Shown here one piece after another: positions 12,051 to 23,460 of a DNA stretch of 64,000 bases. The DNA comes from Phocoena phocoena (lineage: Eukaryota; Chordata; Mammalia; Artiodactyla; Phocoenidae): contig NC_089220.1 in NCBI RefSeq assembly GCF_963924675.1, forward strand, positions 86,803,168 to 86,867,167. Direction: 5' to 3'. Position 1 is the first letter of the stretch, and each line of letters starts with the position of its first letter. Position numbers and translations under genes: made by a program. The notes beneath the pieces were generated by a model. It was not told the DNA's origin. It was given only the letters and a program-made list of their open reading frames with translations, and did no database searches.

Positions 12051-12281
12051 TCAGCGCGCACCCCAGAGACGGGCATGAGACGCTAAGGCTGCTGCTGCCG
12101 CCACCAAGAAGCCTGTGTGCGAGCACAGGTCACTATCCACACCTCCCCTCCCGGGAGCCTGTGGAGCCCGCCACTGCCAGGGTCCCGGGATCCAGGGATA
12201 ACTTCCCTGGGAGAACACACGGCACGCATTAGGCTTGTGCAACGTCATGCCGGCCTCTGCCGCCGCAGGCTCGCCCTGCAT
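12051..12281 (-). CDS. Candidate antisense ORF in L1 copy A 5'UTR, AUG-initiated, 76 codons
   Basis: On the minus strand an ATG (complement of cat, 12279-12281) opens a 76-codon frame beginning MQGEPAAAEAG and ending with an Ala-rich stretch and SHARLWGAR before a stop at 12051-12053. The frame is open further upstream to a stop at 12486-12488 (about 145 codons in all), without another ATG. Copy B has the same frame with the same start, stop and length, no indel, and about 83 percent identity over the 129 residues compared. It starts roughly 0.7-0.9 kb inside the 5'UTR on the antisense strand, the kind of position held by primate L1 ORF0. I see no domain. GC-rich sequence lacks stops by chance, and 36 base differences gave 22 residue differences, so purifying selection is not evident. 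Coding status is a guess. Confidence 0.22.
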   Translation of the reverse strand: MQGEPAAAEAGMTLHKPNACRVFSQGSYPWIPGPWQWRAPQAPGRGGVDSDLCSHTGFLVAAAAALASHARLWGAR

Positions 12282-13376
12282 CCGTACCCCTCCCTCCCCC
12301 GGGCCTGAGTGAGCCACGGTCCCCGAATCAGCTGCTCCATTAACCCCATCCTGTCTCAGCGAAGAACAGACGCCCTCAGGTGACCTACACGCAGAGGCGG
12401 GGCCAAATCCAAAGCTGAACCCCGGGAGCTGTGCGAACAAAGAAGAGAAAGGGAAATCTCTCCCAGCAGCCTCAGGAGCAGCGGATTAAATCTCCACGAT
12501 CAACTTGATGTACGCTGCATCTGTGAAATACCTGAATAGACAACGAATCATCCCAAATTGAGGAGGTGGACTTTGGGAGCAACGATATATATATTTTTGT
12601 CCCTTTTTCTCTTTTTGTGAGTGTGTATGTGTATGCTTGTGTGTGTGATTTTGTCTGTATAGCTCTGCTTTTACCATTTGTCCTAGGGTTCTTTTGTTTT
12701 TTAAGTACAGTTTTTAGCACTTGTTATCATTGGTGGATGTGTTTTTTGGTTTGGTTGCTCTTTCTTTTTTTTAATTAAAAAAATTTTTTTTTAATAATCA
12801 TTTTTTATTTTAATAACTTTATTTTTTTTATTTTACCTTCTACTTTCTTAATTTCTTTTTTTTCTCCTGTTTACTCTGAGTCGTGTGGATGACAGGGTCT
12901 TGGTGCTCCAGCCAGGCGTCAGGGCTGTGCCTCTGAGGTGGGAGAGCCAAGTTCAGGACACTGGTCCATAAGAGACCTCCCAGCTCCATGTAATATCAAA
13001 TGGCGAAAATCTCCCAGAGATCTCCATTAAACGCCAAGACCCAGCTCCACTCAATGACAAGCAAGCTACAGTGCTGGACACCCAATGCCAAACAACTAGC
13101 AAGACAAGAACACAACTCCACCCATTAGCAGAGAGGCTGCCTAAAATCATAATAAGGACACAGACAGTCCAAAACAACCACCAAACGTGGACCTGCCCTC
13201 CAGAAAGACAAGATCCAGCCTCATTCACCAGAACACAGGCACTAGTCACCTCCACCAGGAAGTCTACACAACCCACTGAACCAACCTTAGCCACTGGGGG
13301 CAGACACCAAAAACAACGGGAACTACGAACCTGCAGCCTGCGAAAAGGGGACACCAAACACAGTAAGTTAAGCAAA

Positions 13377-14256
13377 ATGAGAAGACAGAGAAACACACAG
13401 CAGATGAAGAAGCAAGGTAAAAACCCACCAGACCTAACAAATGAGGAGGAAATAGGCAGTCTACCTGAAAAAGAATTCAGAATAATGATAGTAAAGACCC
13501 AAAATCTTGGAAATAGAATGGAGACAATACAAAAAATGTTTAACAAGGACCTAGAAGAACTAAAGAGCAAACAGCGATGAACAACACAATAAATGAAATT
13601 CAAAATTCTCTAGAAGGGATCAAGAGCAGAGTAACTGAGGCAGAAGAACGGATAAGTGACCTGGAAGATAAAATAGTGGAAATAACTACTGCAGAGCAGA
13701 ATAAAGAAAAAAGAATGAAAAGAATTGAAGACAGTCTCGGAGACCTCTGGGACAACATTAAATGCACCAACATTCGAACTGTAGGGGTCCCAGAAGAAGA
13801 AGAGAGGAAGAAAGGGATGCAGAAAATATATGAAGAGATTATAGTTGAAAACTTCCCTAATATGGGAAAGGAAATAGTTAATCAAGTCCAGGAAGCACAG
13901 AAAGTCCCATACAGGATAAATCCAAGGAGAAACATGCCAAGACACATATTAATCAAACTATCAAAAACTAAATACAAAGAAAAAATATTAAAAGCAGCAA
14001 GGGAAGAACAACAAATAACATACAAGGGAATCCCCAAAAGGTTAACAGCTGATCTTTCAGCAGAAACTCTGCAAGCCACAAGGGAGTGGCAGGACATATT
14101 TAAAGTGATGAAACGGAAAAAACCTACAACCAAGATTACTCTATCCAGCAAGGATCTCATTCAGAATCAACAGAGAAATTAAAACCTTCACAAACAAGCT
14201 AAGAGAATTCAGCACCACCAAACCAGCGTTACAAAAATGCTAGAGGGACTTCTCTG
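13377..14256 (+). pseudogene. L1 copy A ORF1 remnant (RNA-binding ORF1p)
   Basis: ORF1p is a trimeric RNA-binding protein that packages L1 RNA. The remnant starts at the ATG 13377-13379 (MRRQRNTQQMKKQGK) and reads open to a stop at 13578-13580, where bases are missing compared with copy B. The frame then resumes at 13577 (MNNTINEIQNSLEGI), with heptad-like coiled coil to about 13780, the RRM-type part (VGVPEEEERKKG ... IIVENFPNMGKEIV), and the C-terminal domain with the SKTKYKEKILKAAREE region. It ends early at 14182 after another frameshift; the lost C-terminal part (REFSTTKPAL) is visible in a different frame to about 14256. A family ORF1 is about 300 codons, so length is normal but the reading frame is broken at least twice. 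Confidence 0.93.
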
Positions 14257-14315
14257 GGCAGGAAACACAAGAGAAGGAAAAGACCTACAATAACAAACAC
14301 AAAACAATTAAGAAA

Positions 14316-17300
14316 ATGGGAATAGGAACATACATATCGATAACTACCTTAAATGTAAGATTCAATGCTCCAACCTGGAGCAGACTGGCTGAATGAATAC
14401 AAAACAAGACCTGTACATATGCTGTCTACAAGAACCTAGGGACACATACAAACTGAAAGTGAGGGTATGGAAAAGGATACTCCATGCAAATGCAAATGCA
14501 AATCAAAAGAAAGCTAGAGTAGCAATTCTCATATCAGACAAAAGAGACTTTAAAACAAAGACTATTACAAGAGACAAAGAAGGAGAGTACATAGTGATCA
14601 AGGGATCAATCCAAGAAGAAGATATAACAATTGTAAATATTTATGCACCCAACATAGGAGCACCTCAATACATAAGGCAAATATTAACAGCCATAAAAGG
14701 GGAAATTGACAGTAACACAATCATAGTAGGGGACTTTTAACACCCCACTTTCACCCATGGACAGATCATCCAAAATGAAAATAAATAAGGAAACACAAGC
14801 TTTAAATGATACATTAAACAAGATGGACTTAATTGATATTTATAGGACATTCCATCCAAAAACAACATAATACACTTTCTTCTCAAGTGCTCATGGAACA
14901 TTCTCCAGGATAGATCATATCTTGGGTCACAAATCAAGCCTTGGTAAATTTAAGAAAACTGAAATCGTATCAAGTATCTTTTCCAACCACAACACTATGA
15001 GACTAGGTACCAATTACAGGAAAAAATCTGTAAAAACTACAAACACGTGGAGGCTAAACAATACACTACTTAATAACCAAGAGATCACTGAAGAAATCAA
15101 AGAGGAAATCAAAAAATACCTAGAAACAAATGACAATGAAAACACGACCATCCAAAACCTATGGGATGCAGCAAAAGCAGTTCTAAGAGGGAAGTTTACA
15201 GCAATACAATCCTACTTTAAGAAACAAGAAACATCTGAAGTAAACAACCTAACCTTACACCTAAAGCAATTAGAGAAAGAAAAACAAAAAAACCTCAAAG
15301 TTAGCAGAAGGAAGAAATCATAAAGATCAGATCAAAAATAAATGAACAAGAAATGAAGGAAACAATAGCAAAGATCAATAAAACTAAAAGCTGGTTCTTT
15401 GAGAAGATAAACAAAATTGATAAACCAGTAGCCAGACTTATCAAGAAAAAAAGGGAGAAGACGCAAATCAATAGAATTGGAAATAAAAAAGGTGAAGTAA
15501 CAACTGACATTGCAGAAATACAAAGGATCATGAGAGATTACTACAAGCAACTCTATACCAAAAAAGTGGACAACCTGGAAGAAATGGACAAATTCTTAGA
15601 AACGCACAACCTTCCGAGACTGAACCAGCAAGAAATAGAAAATATGAACAGACCCATCATAAGCACTAAAATTGAAACTGTGATTAACAATCTTCCAACA
15701 AACAAAAGCCCAGGACCAGATGGCTTCACAGGCCAATTCTATCAAATATTTAGAGAAGAGCTAACACCTATCCTTCTCAGTCTCTTCCAAAATATAGCAG
15801 AGGGAGGAACACTCCCAAACTCATTCTACGAGGCCACCATCACCCTGATACCACCACCAGACAAAGATGTCACAAAGAAAGAAAACTACAGGCCAATATC
15901 ACTGATGAACATAGATGCAAAAATCCTGAACAAAATACTAGCAAACAGAATCCAACAGCACATTAAAAGGATCATACACCATGATCAAGTGGAGTTTATC
16001 CAAGGAATGCAAGGATTTTTCAATATATGCAAATCATTCAATGTGATACACCATATTAACAAACTGAAGGAGAAAAACCATATGATCATCTCAACAGATG
16101 CAGAGAAAGCTCTCGACAAAATTCAACACCCATTTATGATACAAACCCTCCAGAAAGTAGGCATAGAGGGAACTTACCTGAACATAATAAAGGCCATATA
16201 TGACAAACCCACAGCCAACATCGTCCTCAATGGTGAAATACTGAAACCATTTCCACTAAGATCAGGAACAAGACAAGGTTGCCCACTCTCACCACTCTTA
16301 CTCAACATAGTTTTGGAAGTTTTAGCCACAGCAATCAGAGAAGAAAAAGAAATAAAAGGAATCCAAATCGGAAAAGAAGAAGTAAAGCTGTCACTGTTTG
16401 CAGATGACATGATACTATACATAGAAAATCCTTAAGATGCTACTGGAAAACTCCTAGACCTAATCAATGAATGTGGTAAAGTAGAAGGATACAAAATTAA
16501 TGCACAGAAATCTCTGGCATTCCTATACACTAATGATGAAAAATCTGAAAGTGAAATCAAGAAAACACTCCCATTTACCATTGCAACAAAAAGAATAAAA
16601 TATCTAGGAATAAACCTACCTAAGGAGACAAAAGACCTGTATGCAGAAAATTATAAGACGCTGATGAAAGAAATTAAAGATGATACAAACAGATGGAGAG
16701 ATATACCATGTTCTTGGATTGGAAGAATCAACATTGTGAAAATGACTATACTGCCCAAAGCAATCTACAGATTCAGTGCAATCCCTATCAAACTACTATT
16801 GGCATATTTCACAGAACTAGAACAAAAAAATTTCACAATTTGTATGGAAACACAAACGACCCCGAATAGACAAAGCAATCTTGAGAAAGAAGAACGGAGC
16901 TGGAGGAATTATGCTCCCTGACTTCAGACTATACTACATAGCTACAGTAATCAAGACAGTTTGGTACTGGCACAAAAACAGAAATATAGATCAATGGAAC
17001 AGGATAGAAAGCCCAGAGATGAACCCACGCACATATGGTCACCGTATCTTTGATAAAGGAGACAAGAACTTTCAATGGAGAAAAGACAGCCTCTTCAATA
17101 AGTGGTGCTGGGAAAACTGGACAGCTACATGTAAAAGAATGAAATTAGAACACTCCCTAACACCATACACAAAAATAAACTCAAAATGGATTAAAGACCT
17201 AAATGTAAGGCCAGACACCATCGAACTCAGAGGAAAACATAGGTAGAACACTCTATGACATAAATCACAGCAAGATCCTTTTTGACCCACCTTCTAGAGA

Positions 17301-18465
17301 AATGGAAATAAAATAAAAAATAAACAAATGGGACCTAATGAAACTTCAAAGCTTTTGCACAGCAAAGGAAACCATAAAGAAGACGAAAAGACAACCTTTG
17401 GAACTGGAGAAAATACTTGCAAATTAAGCAACTGACAAAGGATTAATCTCCAAAATTTACAAGCAGCTCATGCAGCTCAATATCAAAGAAACAAACAACC
17501 CAATCCAAAAATGGGCAGAAGCCCTAAACAGACATTTCTCCCAAGAAGATATACAGATTGCCAACAAACACATGAAAGAATGCTCAACATCAGCAATCAT
17601 TAGAGAAATGCAAATCAAAACTACAATGAGATATCATCTCACACCAGTCAGAATGGCCATCATCAAAAAATCTACAAACAATAAATGCTGGAGAGGGTGT
17701 GGATAAAAGGGAACCCTCTTGCACTGTTGGTGGGAATGTAAAATGATACAGCCACTATGGAAAACGGTATGGAGGTTCCTTAAAAAACTAAAACTACAAC
17801 TACCACACGACCCAGCAATCCCACTACTGGGCATATACCCTGAGAAAACCATAATTCAAAAAGAGCTATGGGGCTTCCCTGGTGGCGCAGTGGTTGAGAA
17901 TCTGCCTATCAATGCGGGGGACATGGGTTCGGGCCCTGGTCTGGGAGGACCCCACATGCCGCGGAGCAACTAGGCCCGTGAGCCACAATTACTGAGCCTG
18001 CGCGTCTGGATCCTGTGCTCCGCAACAAGAGAGGCCGCGATAGTGAGAGGCTTGCGCACCACGATGAAGAGTGGCCCCCGCTTGCCGCAACTAGAGAAAG
18101 CCCTCGCACAGAAACGAAGACCCAACACAGCCATAAATAAATAACTAAATAAATAAAGTAAGAGTCAGATCACTGGAAGACAACTGATACTTAAAAAAAA
18201 AAAAAAAAAAGTCATGTACCACAATGTTCATTGCAGCTCTATTTACAATATCCAGGACATGGAAGCAACCTAAGTGTCCATCGACAGATGAACGGATAAA
18301 GAAGATGTGGCACCTATATACAATGGAATATTCTCAGCCATAAAAAGAAACGAAATTGAGTTATTTGTAGTGAGGTGGATGGACCTAGAGTCTGTCCTAC
18401 AGAGTGAAGTAAGTCAGAAAGAGAAAAACAAATACCGTATGCTAACACATATATATGGAATCTAA
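14316..18465 (+). pseudogene. L1 copy A ORF2 remnant (endonuclease / reverse transcriptase)
   Basis: ORF2p nicks the target with its endonuclease (EN) and copies L1 RNA with its reverse transcriptase (RT). The ATG 14316-14318 opens MGIGTYISITTLNV, but a TGA at 14394-14396 replaces the Trp seen in copy B. Further lesions seen: loss of one A near 14401, a 12-base in-frame deletion near 14431 that removes the THFR segment, an extra T at 14735-14738 just after GDF, GAA to TAA at 14868-14870, loss of one A near 15310, AAA to TAA at 16433-16435 right after [12 protein letters not shown], an extra A near 16827, and a small deletion near 17229. The RT core is otherwise clear: open frame 15353-16435 with [10 protein letters not shown] and FADD (16397-16408). 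The C-terminal Cys/His-rich part (HCWWECK) is at about 17719, before the SINE. The final codons resume after 18211. Confidence 0.95.
17858..18210 (+). mobile_element. CHR SINE 6 inserted in L1 copy A, with extra 3' sequence
   Basis: L1 sequence stops after aattcaaaaagag (about 17864) and resumes with gtcatgtacc at 18211, exactly where copy B reads on without a break. The insert begins with a few extra bases (ctatg), then the long-class SINE (17871 to about 18130), an AATAAA-type tail (18131-18156), then 36 bases that are not SINE (18157-18192, agagtcagatcactggaaga...), and a second poly(A) of 18 (18193-18210). The layout is that of a SINE transcript that read through its first tail. The TSD is masked by A's. 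Confidence 0.9.
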
Positions 18466-18842
18466 AAAACAAACAAAAAAATGGTCATGAAGAACCTAGG
18501 GGCAAGACTGGAATAAAGATGCAGACCTACTAGAGAACGGACTTGAGGATATGGAGAGGGGGAAGGGTGAGCTGGGACAAAGTGAGAGAGTGGCATGGAC
18601 ATATATACACTACCAAATGTAAAACAGATAGTTAGTGGGAAGCAGCCGCATAGCACAGGGAGATCAGCTCGCTGCTTTGTGACCACCTAGAGGGGTGGGA
18701 TAGGGAGGGTGGGAGGGAGGGAGATGCAAGAAGGAAGAGATAATGGGGATATATGTATATGTATAACTGATTCACTTTGTTATAAAGCAGAAACTAACAC
18801 ACCATTGTAAAGCAATTTACTCCAATAAAGATGTCAAAAAAA
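18466..18842 (+). other. L1 copy A 3'UTR and tail
   Basis: After the ORF2 stop (18463-18465) comes an A-rich aaaaaacaaacaaaaaaa tract, then about 350 bases ending in a polyadenylation signal aataaa (about 18825) and a short A tail. Copy B lacks this whole block. Confidence 0.9.
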
Positions 18843-18859
18843 AATGTTTTCACTTTAAG

Positions 18860-19674
18860 CTGAATCTCAAAAGCTTCATTTGAATTTTCTCTAACTCCAG
18901 GGATATTGTTAAGAAAAAGCCAGGGTGGCTGGCATAGGGGTGGAGGGAGAAGGAGGAAGAGGATGCTTCATCTTTGGTTCTTCTAAATTGAATTAAATAT
19001 TTTAAATCAGTCATCTCTGATCTGTCATTAGGGGATTTGCCCCAATGCTTTTTACAAATTACAGCTGCTAGGAGTTTACAATTTAAGAATCAGTGAAGGT
19101 TAAAAACATGGACTTCCAACTAATATCTGAAATTATAGCCTCAAAGACAAGAGTCCTTTACTGTCCCCTCCCTCTTCTAGAGCATACTAGTACAAGGGCT
19201 ACTGCTGAGATGCAGACATTTCCAAATGTAGCAACACTGAAACTCATTATAAGTTTTAACAACTTGCTTTTCAGTCTATGGGGCTTTGACAATCTAAATT
19301 TAGGTCTCCTTAATGGAATGGCTTTGCTTTAGAGAACAGATTTTGTCAAGGGCTTTATAACACTATTCTCCCCCTGCTTCATTTAACCTTACTCATTTGG
19401 AACAATGGAAGGGGGAAGGGGCCAGGAGAAGTCCAGGATTAATTAGCGGTATCTTAATTTTAAATGTTTATGATAAAAATAAATTGTTACTTCCAATGAT
19501 GACATATATAAAAGTTAAAATACAGATGAGTCATGAGTAATTAGGTAATCATAGCACACGATACACTTTCCTGAATAATAGTGTTCCATAAGACAGAGAG
19601 TACTTTAATACTTAAGGATTAATTAGACCCAGAACTTAAAGTTCTGGATATTTCACAATACTTTTTATTCCCCT
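18860..19674. other. Unannotated stretch
   Basis: AT-rich, no exon or clear repeat recognised. Confidence 0.45.
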
Positions 19675-20091
19675 CTGTACTGGGTAGAATAGCGTTCCCT
19701 CCCTGAAAGCTCATGTCTACCTAAGAACTTCAGAATGTGACCTTATTTGGAAATAAGGTCTTTGCAGACTTATTTAGTTAAAATGAAGTCATCTTGGATT
19801 AGGGTGGGCCCTAAATCCAGTGGATAGTGTCCTTATAAGAAGCCCATGTGGAGACAGACACGCAGACAGAAGAGCCATATGAAAATGGACGCAGGGCTAT
19901 ACCAGTAACCACTAGCAGCTAGGAAGAGGCAAGGAAGGAGTCTTCTGAGCTTTCAGAGGGAGCATCGCTCTGCTGACACCTTAATTTCAAACTTCCAGTC
20001 TCTAGAACTGTGAGAAAGTAAAGTTCTGTTGTTTTAAGCCGCTCAGTTTATGACTGTTTGTTATAGCAGCTCTAGGGAACGAATACAACTC
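19675..20091 (+). mobile_element. MaLR/MLT1-type solitary LTR
   Basis: The order cagaatgtgaccttatttgg ... ggtctttgcagac ... agggtgggccctaaat ... gtccttataagaagc ... agaactgtgagaaagtaaa ... ttgttttaagcc ... aacgaatacaac fits the MLT1 class of mammalian LTRs. No internal region or ORF accompanies it. Named by resemblance only. Confidence 0.7.
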
Positions 20092-21644
20092 TTTCAGGGC
20101 AAAGTCCCACTTTGTGTATGGCAGACATTTGGCACTGAATGTGGTCTTGTGTTATTTAATGTTTTCACATATACATGTGTGTTATGGTTTCATATGTGTA
20201 TGGAATTTCAACTAGTATCTGAAATGATAGTCTCAAAGTCAAATTTCAACAATATTTAAATTCCCCCAGCACACAGCCACACACCAAACTAAATGCTCAA
20301 TAAACCAAGAGTTTATTTGCATTGTTTAAAAAAGGAGATGCTACCTAGAGAGGATATAAAGTTTCGATTCTTTTAGGCTTAGCTGGGCTCCTTGGAGTCT
20401 GTCCCAGGCGTGCATAGTCAAGGGTCAGCCAGAGATTTAGGCAGAATTTATGCACAAAATTTGGGGCTCCCTTATCTGCATCTCTCCTTTCTGGGATTTT
20501 CCTCTTCACTTTCCAGCTGCTGTGGCTGACTCAAACTCTGACCTCTGTGGGTTCGATAGAAACTGTGGGTTTCTATGGGTTTTAACTGCCTTACGTGACA
20601 CCAAATGCGACATGCCCTCAAGCTAAAAGCCATAAAAGAATGGGAAGCTTGCCCACTGCTGTCTCCTTCTCCCAAGAGTAGACTCTCCTTCAGTTTCTGC
20701 TGCTTTCCAATCATGCTCCAGTGGCTTAAAGTGGTTGTGTTTTATAGTTTGTCCAGCATTTATAGTTGTTGTCTGTGGAGAGTGGGTTCAATAGGAAGTA
20801 CTTGGCCATTAAAGGAAGCAGAAACCTCCTTCACTAAAAATTCTGATGCTATTTTTTTTTAAATAAAAATTTTCCTGAACCCAAAGAACTAGAAAGAGTA
20901 CTACACAAAAGCCAACGTCATAGCCACTTGCAAGCAGAGGGGAAGTGATTTAAATTACCACTCAGGAAGTCTCAATTTAATTTTTTAAAAATACGAACTT
21001 ACATTGGCCTGTAACATTAAATATTAAATAGGAAGGAAGAAGCTGCTGGAACCTGAACCTGTCACACTCCCATTCTGCGCCAACCGCAAGGACACTGATA
21101 CCAAAAACACCTTCAATATCACGTATGCTCAGCCACATGCACCCAACTCCAAACATCCTGAACTGTAATGCAGCCTTTGTGAACATTTCTTAGGGAGTGG
21201 AGCAAGGGGTACACAGCACGACAGAGAGTAAAACTTTCCCCCAAGTGACTTTTAAAATGTCTTCCCCCAAGTCTCACTTCCTCAAGCAGCTACTCAAATC
21301 CCTCCTCATGTCTCCCTCTTCCAGGCTCGTCCAGCCCCTTCGCTCTCTTCCCTTCTCTTTTTTGAGGCAAAGCTCTCGACTGCTTCAAATCTGCAGCTCT
21401 CTCCAGTTCTCTGCTCATCACAACAAAGACAGTGTAGTCAAGCTGCTCGACAGCAGGATTCTTTTCCTCATTGTGTGGTGGGGTGTGTATATGTGTGTGG
21501 GTGTGTAGCATGACTGTAAACAGTTATAAATTAATAGCTTTCTCCTGTCATAGTTGCATATTCATATACACGTGGAAATAACTGGAAGGAAAGGGGAGCA
21601 TTTCAGGACAGCAGAGTCTGAGCTAACCATATGCCAGACACTGT

Positions 21645-21684
21645 ATTTACACACATTATTTCTAATTTACACACATTATTTCTA
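21645..21684. repeat. Perfect 20-bp tandem duplication
   Basis: The unit atttacacacattatttcta occurs twice head to tail, 21645-21664 and 21665-21684, without mismatch. Confidence 0.97.
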
Positions 21685-23214
21685 ATCCTCTCCATCTTTC
21701 AGATGAGGAACTTCAGGCTCAGAGCCACTGTTCATTCTCTTTCGCCCAGCACACAGCCTCTGGGATGTTGCTAACATATTAATGTAAAATGCAAAAGAAA
21801 ACATGAAAGATACGTCTGGGAGTGACTGGGGAGAGGAAACGGAGTAGAGGCTGGGTTGTCTTGTGCTCGGGAGGGAAGGTCTGGAGGCTGGGGCAGTGGA
21901 GGGAAAAGGTTGTTTAAAGGAAGGGTCCTGTTAGATGGGGCAGGGGCTCCAGGGGCGCAAGAGGGTCTCGGGCTCGTCTTGTTCTCCTCTTTGCCCATAT
22001 GGTGATCAAATGGCCACCTCTCTGTTCCTCAAACTCTTCCAGCTCATTTTTAAAGACAGAGACCCTCTGAATGATGACTTGGTTAATTTATGTACTAAAG
22101 CTAATTAAAGTAGATACTTTGGAAGTCTCATAGGCAATTTCAGTCTTTAAAACACTGAATGACACCATTTCAAACAGTAAACTACTTATCTTGGTTCACC
22201 CATATGCTAAAGAGTATGAGCTTTTAAATTCCTAAACACCTTGTCAATTTGGGGTGAACTGGTCCAAAAGAAAAAAAAATATCTGTAGAAGTGACTGCTT
22301 TTAAAATTATCACTTGAGTAGAATTTAGTGAATACTAGTACTTAAGTAACTTCTGTTTTATCATATGATATCCTTTAAAATCTAAATTTCCTGGCATAAA
22401 TGTCTTGAATGATTCATTTTTAGCAAGCATTACCCAGGGATGGCTGCTGGATATTTATCTTGGATCTGAGCCTATGTGTGAAGAATATTAGCTAGGAAAT
22501 ATACTATTGGTAGATTACAAAAAGCCATGCGTGGCTACAAAAATTTCCATTTATACTGTGCTCTAAACTCCATATATTTAGAAGCTGTCATCTCGATTTC
22601 ATGCTGATAATTTTGAGTTAGGCAAACATTGACAGTTAAAACTGCCTTCCCATAGAGTTTAGGTGTTGTTTTATAAGAAGCAATTTACAAAAGAAAATCC
22701 ATTCAAAAGTTAAAATTCTGATTTTAAAATGATGGTTTTTATGATCTCTGGTTTTAAGGAGGTTTCAAGGAATAAGGAAGGCATAAAAAAAAAAACAAGA
22801 ATGAACAAATGATGAAGGAAGATGGGAGATGGAGTCAAGGGAATTGGCGAGTTGAATCACTGACAGAGAGATTCAGAAAGGCAAAGACGGGAGAAACTGC
22901 ACATCCAGGGAGAAAGCACAGCTGCACATTATGCCAGATAGACAGTGTAGTCCTGGGAAAGTTTAAGTTTTGATAAATTAAATTTTCCTGTTGATGAGGC
23001 AGAGGCAGCTGGGATATTTGAAAATTAAGAGACAACTCAAACCCTAACCACATTTCAAATACCTCTAGCACTCAAAACCTTCTACCCCAGCTGTTAGCAA
23101 AAGCTAAAAAGTGGCCAGGCTGATGTTTTATAAATAGCCATCCTTGTGTTTATCCTCCTGCAGGTGGATAAATGAGAGAGGCGGGGAGGGAAGGAGAAAC
23201 AAAGCCAATTCTGA

Positions 23215-23460
23215 CTGAGTGCTAGTTGTGTGTCAGGCCCCATGTTAAGCGCTCCACTAATGTACTTCTTCATCTTCACAGCAACCATATGAGACAGGCA
23301 CTATCATCAAGCCCATTAGACAGACAGGAAAGCTAAAGCACAGGGAAGGTTGGTAATGTGATAATTATCACATAGTCAGTCAGTGACTGAGCTGGGAGTT
23401 GAAACCAGGCAATTTAACCATAGAACCCAAATACATAATCACTGTGCCATATGGCATTTA
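23215..23460 (-). repeat. MIR-like ancient SINE
   Basis: Segments gtgtgtcaggccccatgtta, cttcacagcaaccatatgag, and ctgagctgggagttgaaacc occur in reverse-MIR order. Confidence 0.7.

Larger units (their letters stand above)
11372..13376 (+). promoter_or_regulatory. L1 copy A 5'UTR (internal promoter region)
   Basis: L1 5'UTRs carry the internal promoter. This one is about 2 kb, GC- and CpG-rich in its first 1.1 kb, then AT-rich (12560-12890, with runs of T and a TGTG-rich patch), and A/C-rich just before ORF1. Copy B has the same layout at 52241-54255. The sense frame upstream of ORF1 is open from about 13071 in this copy only. Confidence 0.8.
11355..18859 (+). mobile_element. L1 copy A: full-length LINE-1, non-functional, split by a SINE
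   Basis: The element runs from the 5' end at 11371/11372 (aggagcttcaagatggcgg) through a 2-kb GC-rich 5'UTR, ORF1 remnant, ORF2 remnant and a 3'UTR ending in aataaagatgtc plus A's. The TSD aatgttttcactttaag lies at 11355-11371 and 18843-18859 and is perfect over 17 bp, so this is a single full-length retrotransposition event. A CHR SINE with extra sequence splits the end of ORF2 at about 17866-18210. Both ORFs carry nonsense changes and frameshifts, so the copy cannot move by itself. It differs from copy B by roughly 9 percent over the 390 bases I aligned in the 5'UTR. Confidence 0.97.

Noticed and set aside
11602..12078. 158-codon sense frame in the 5'UTR of L1 copy A
   Set aside because: The corresponding frame in copy B is broken after about 65 codons (52469-52666), so the frame is not kept.
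12953..13603. 216-codon hydrophobic open frame on the minus strand, with a relative at 54143-54706
   Set aside because: It is the reverse shadow of the A-rich L1 ORF1/5'UTR region; complement of Lys/Glu/Asn-rich codons gives Phe/Leu/Ser-rich translation. Length and frame are not kept between the copies.
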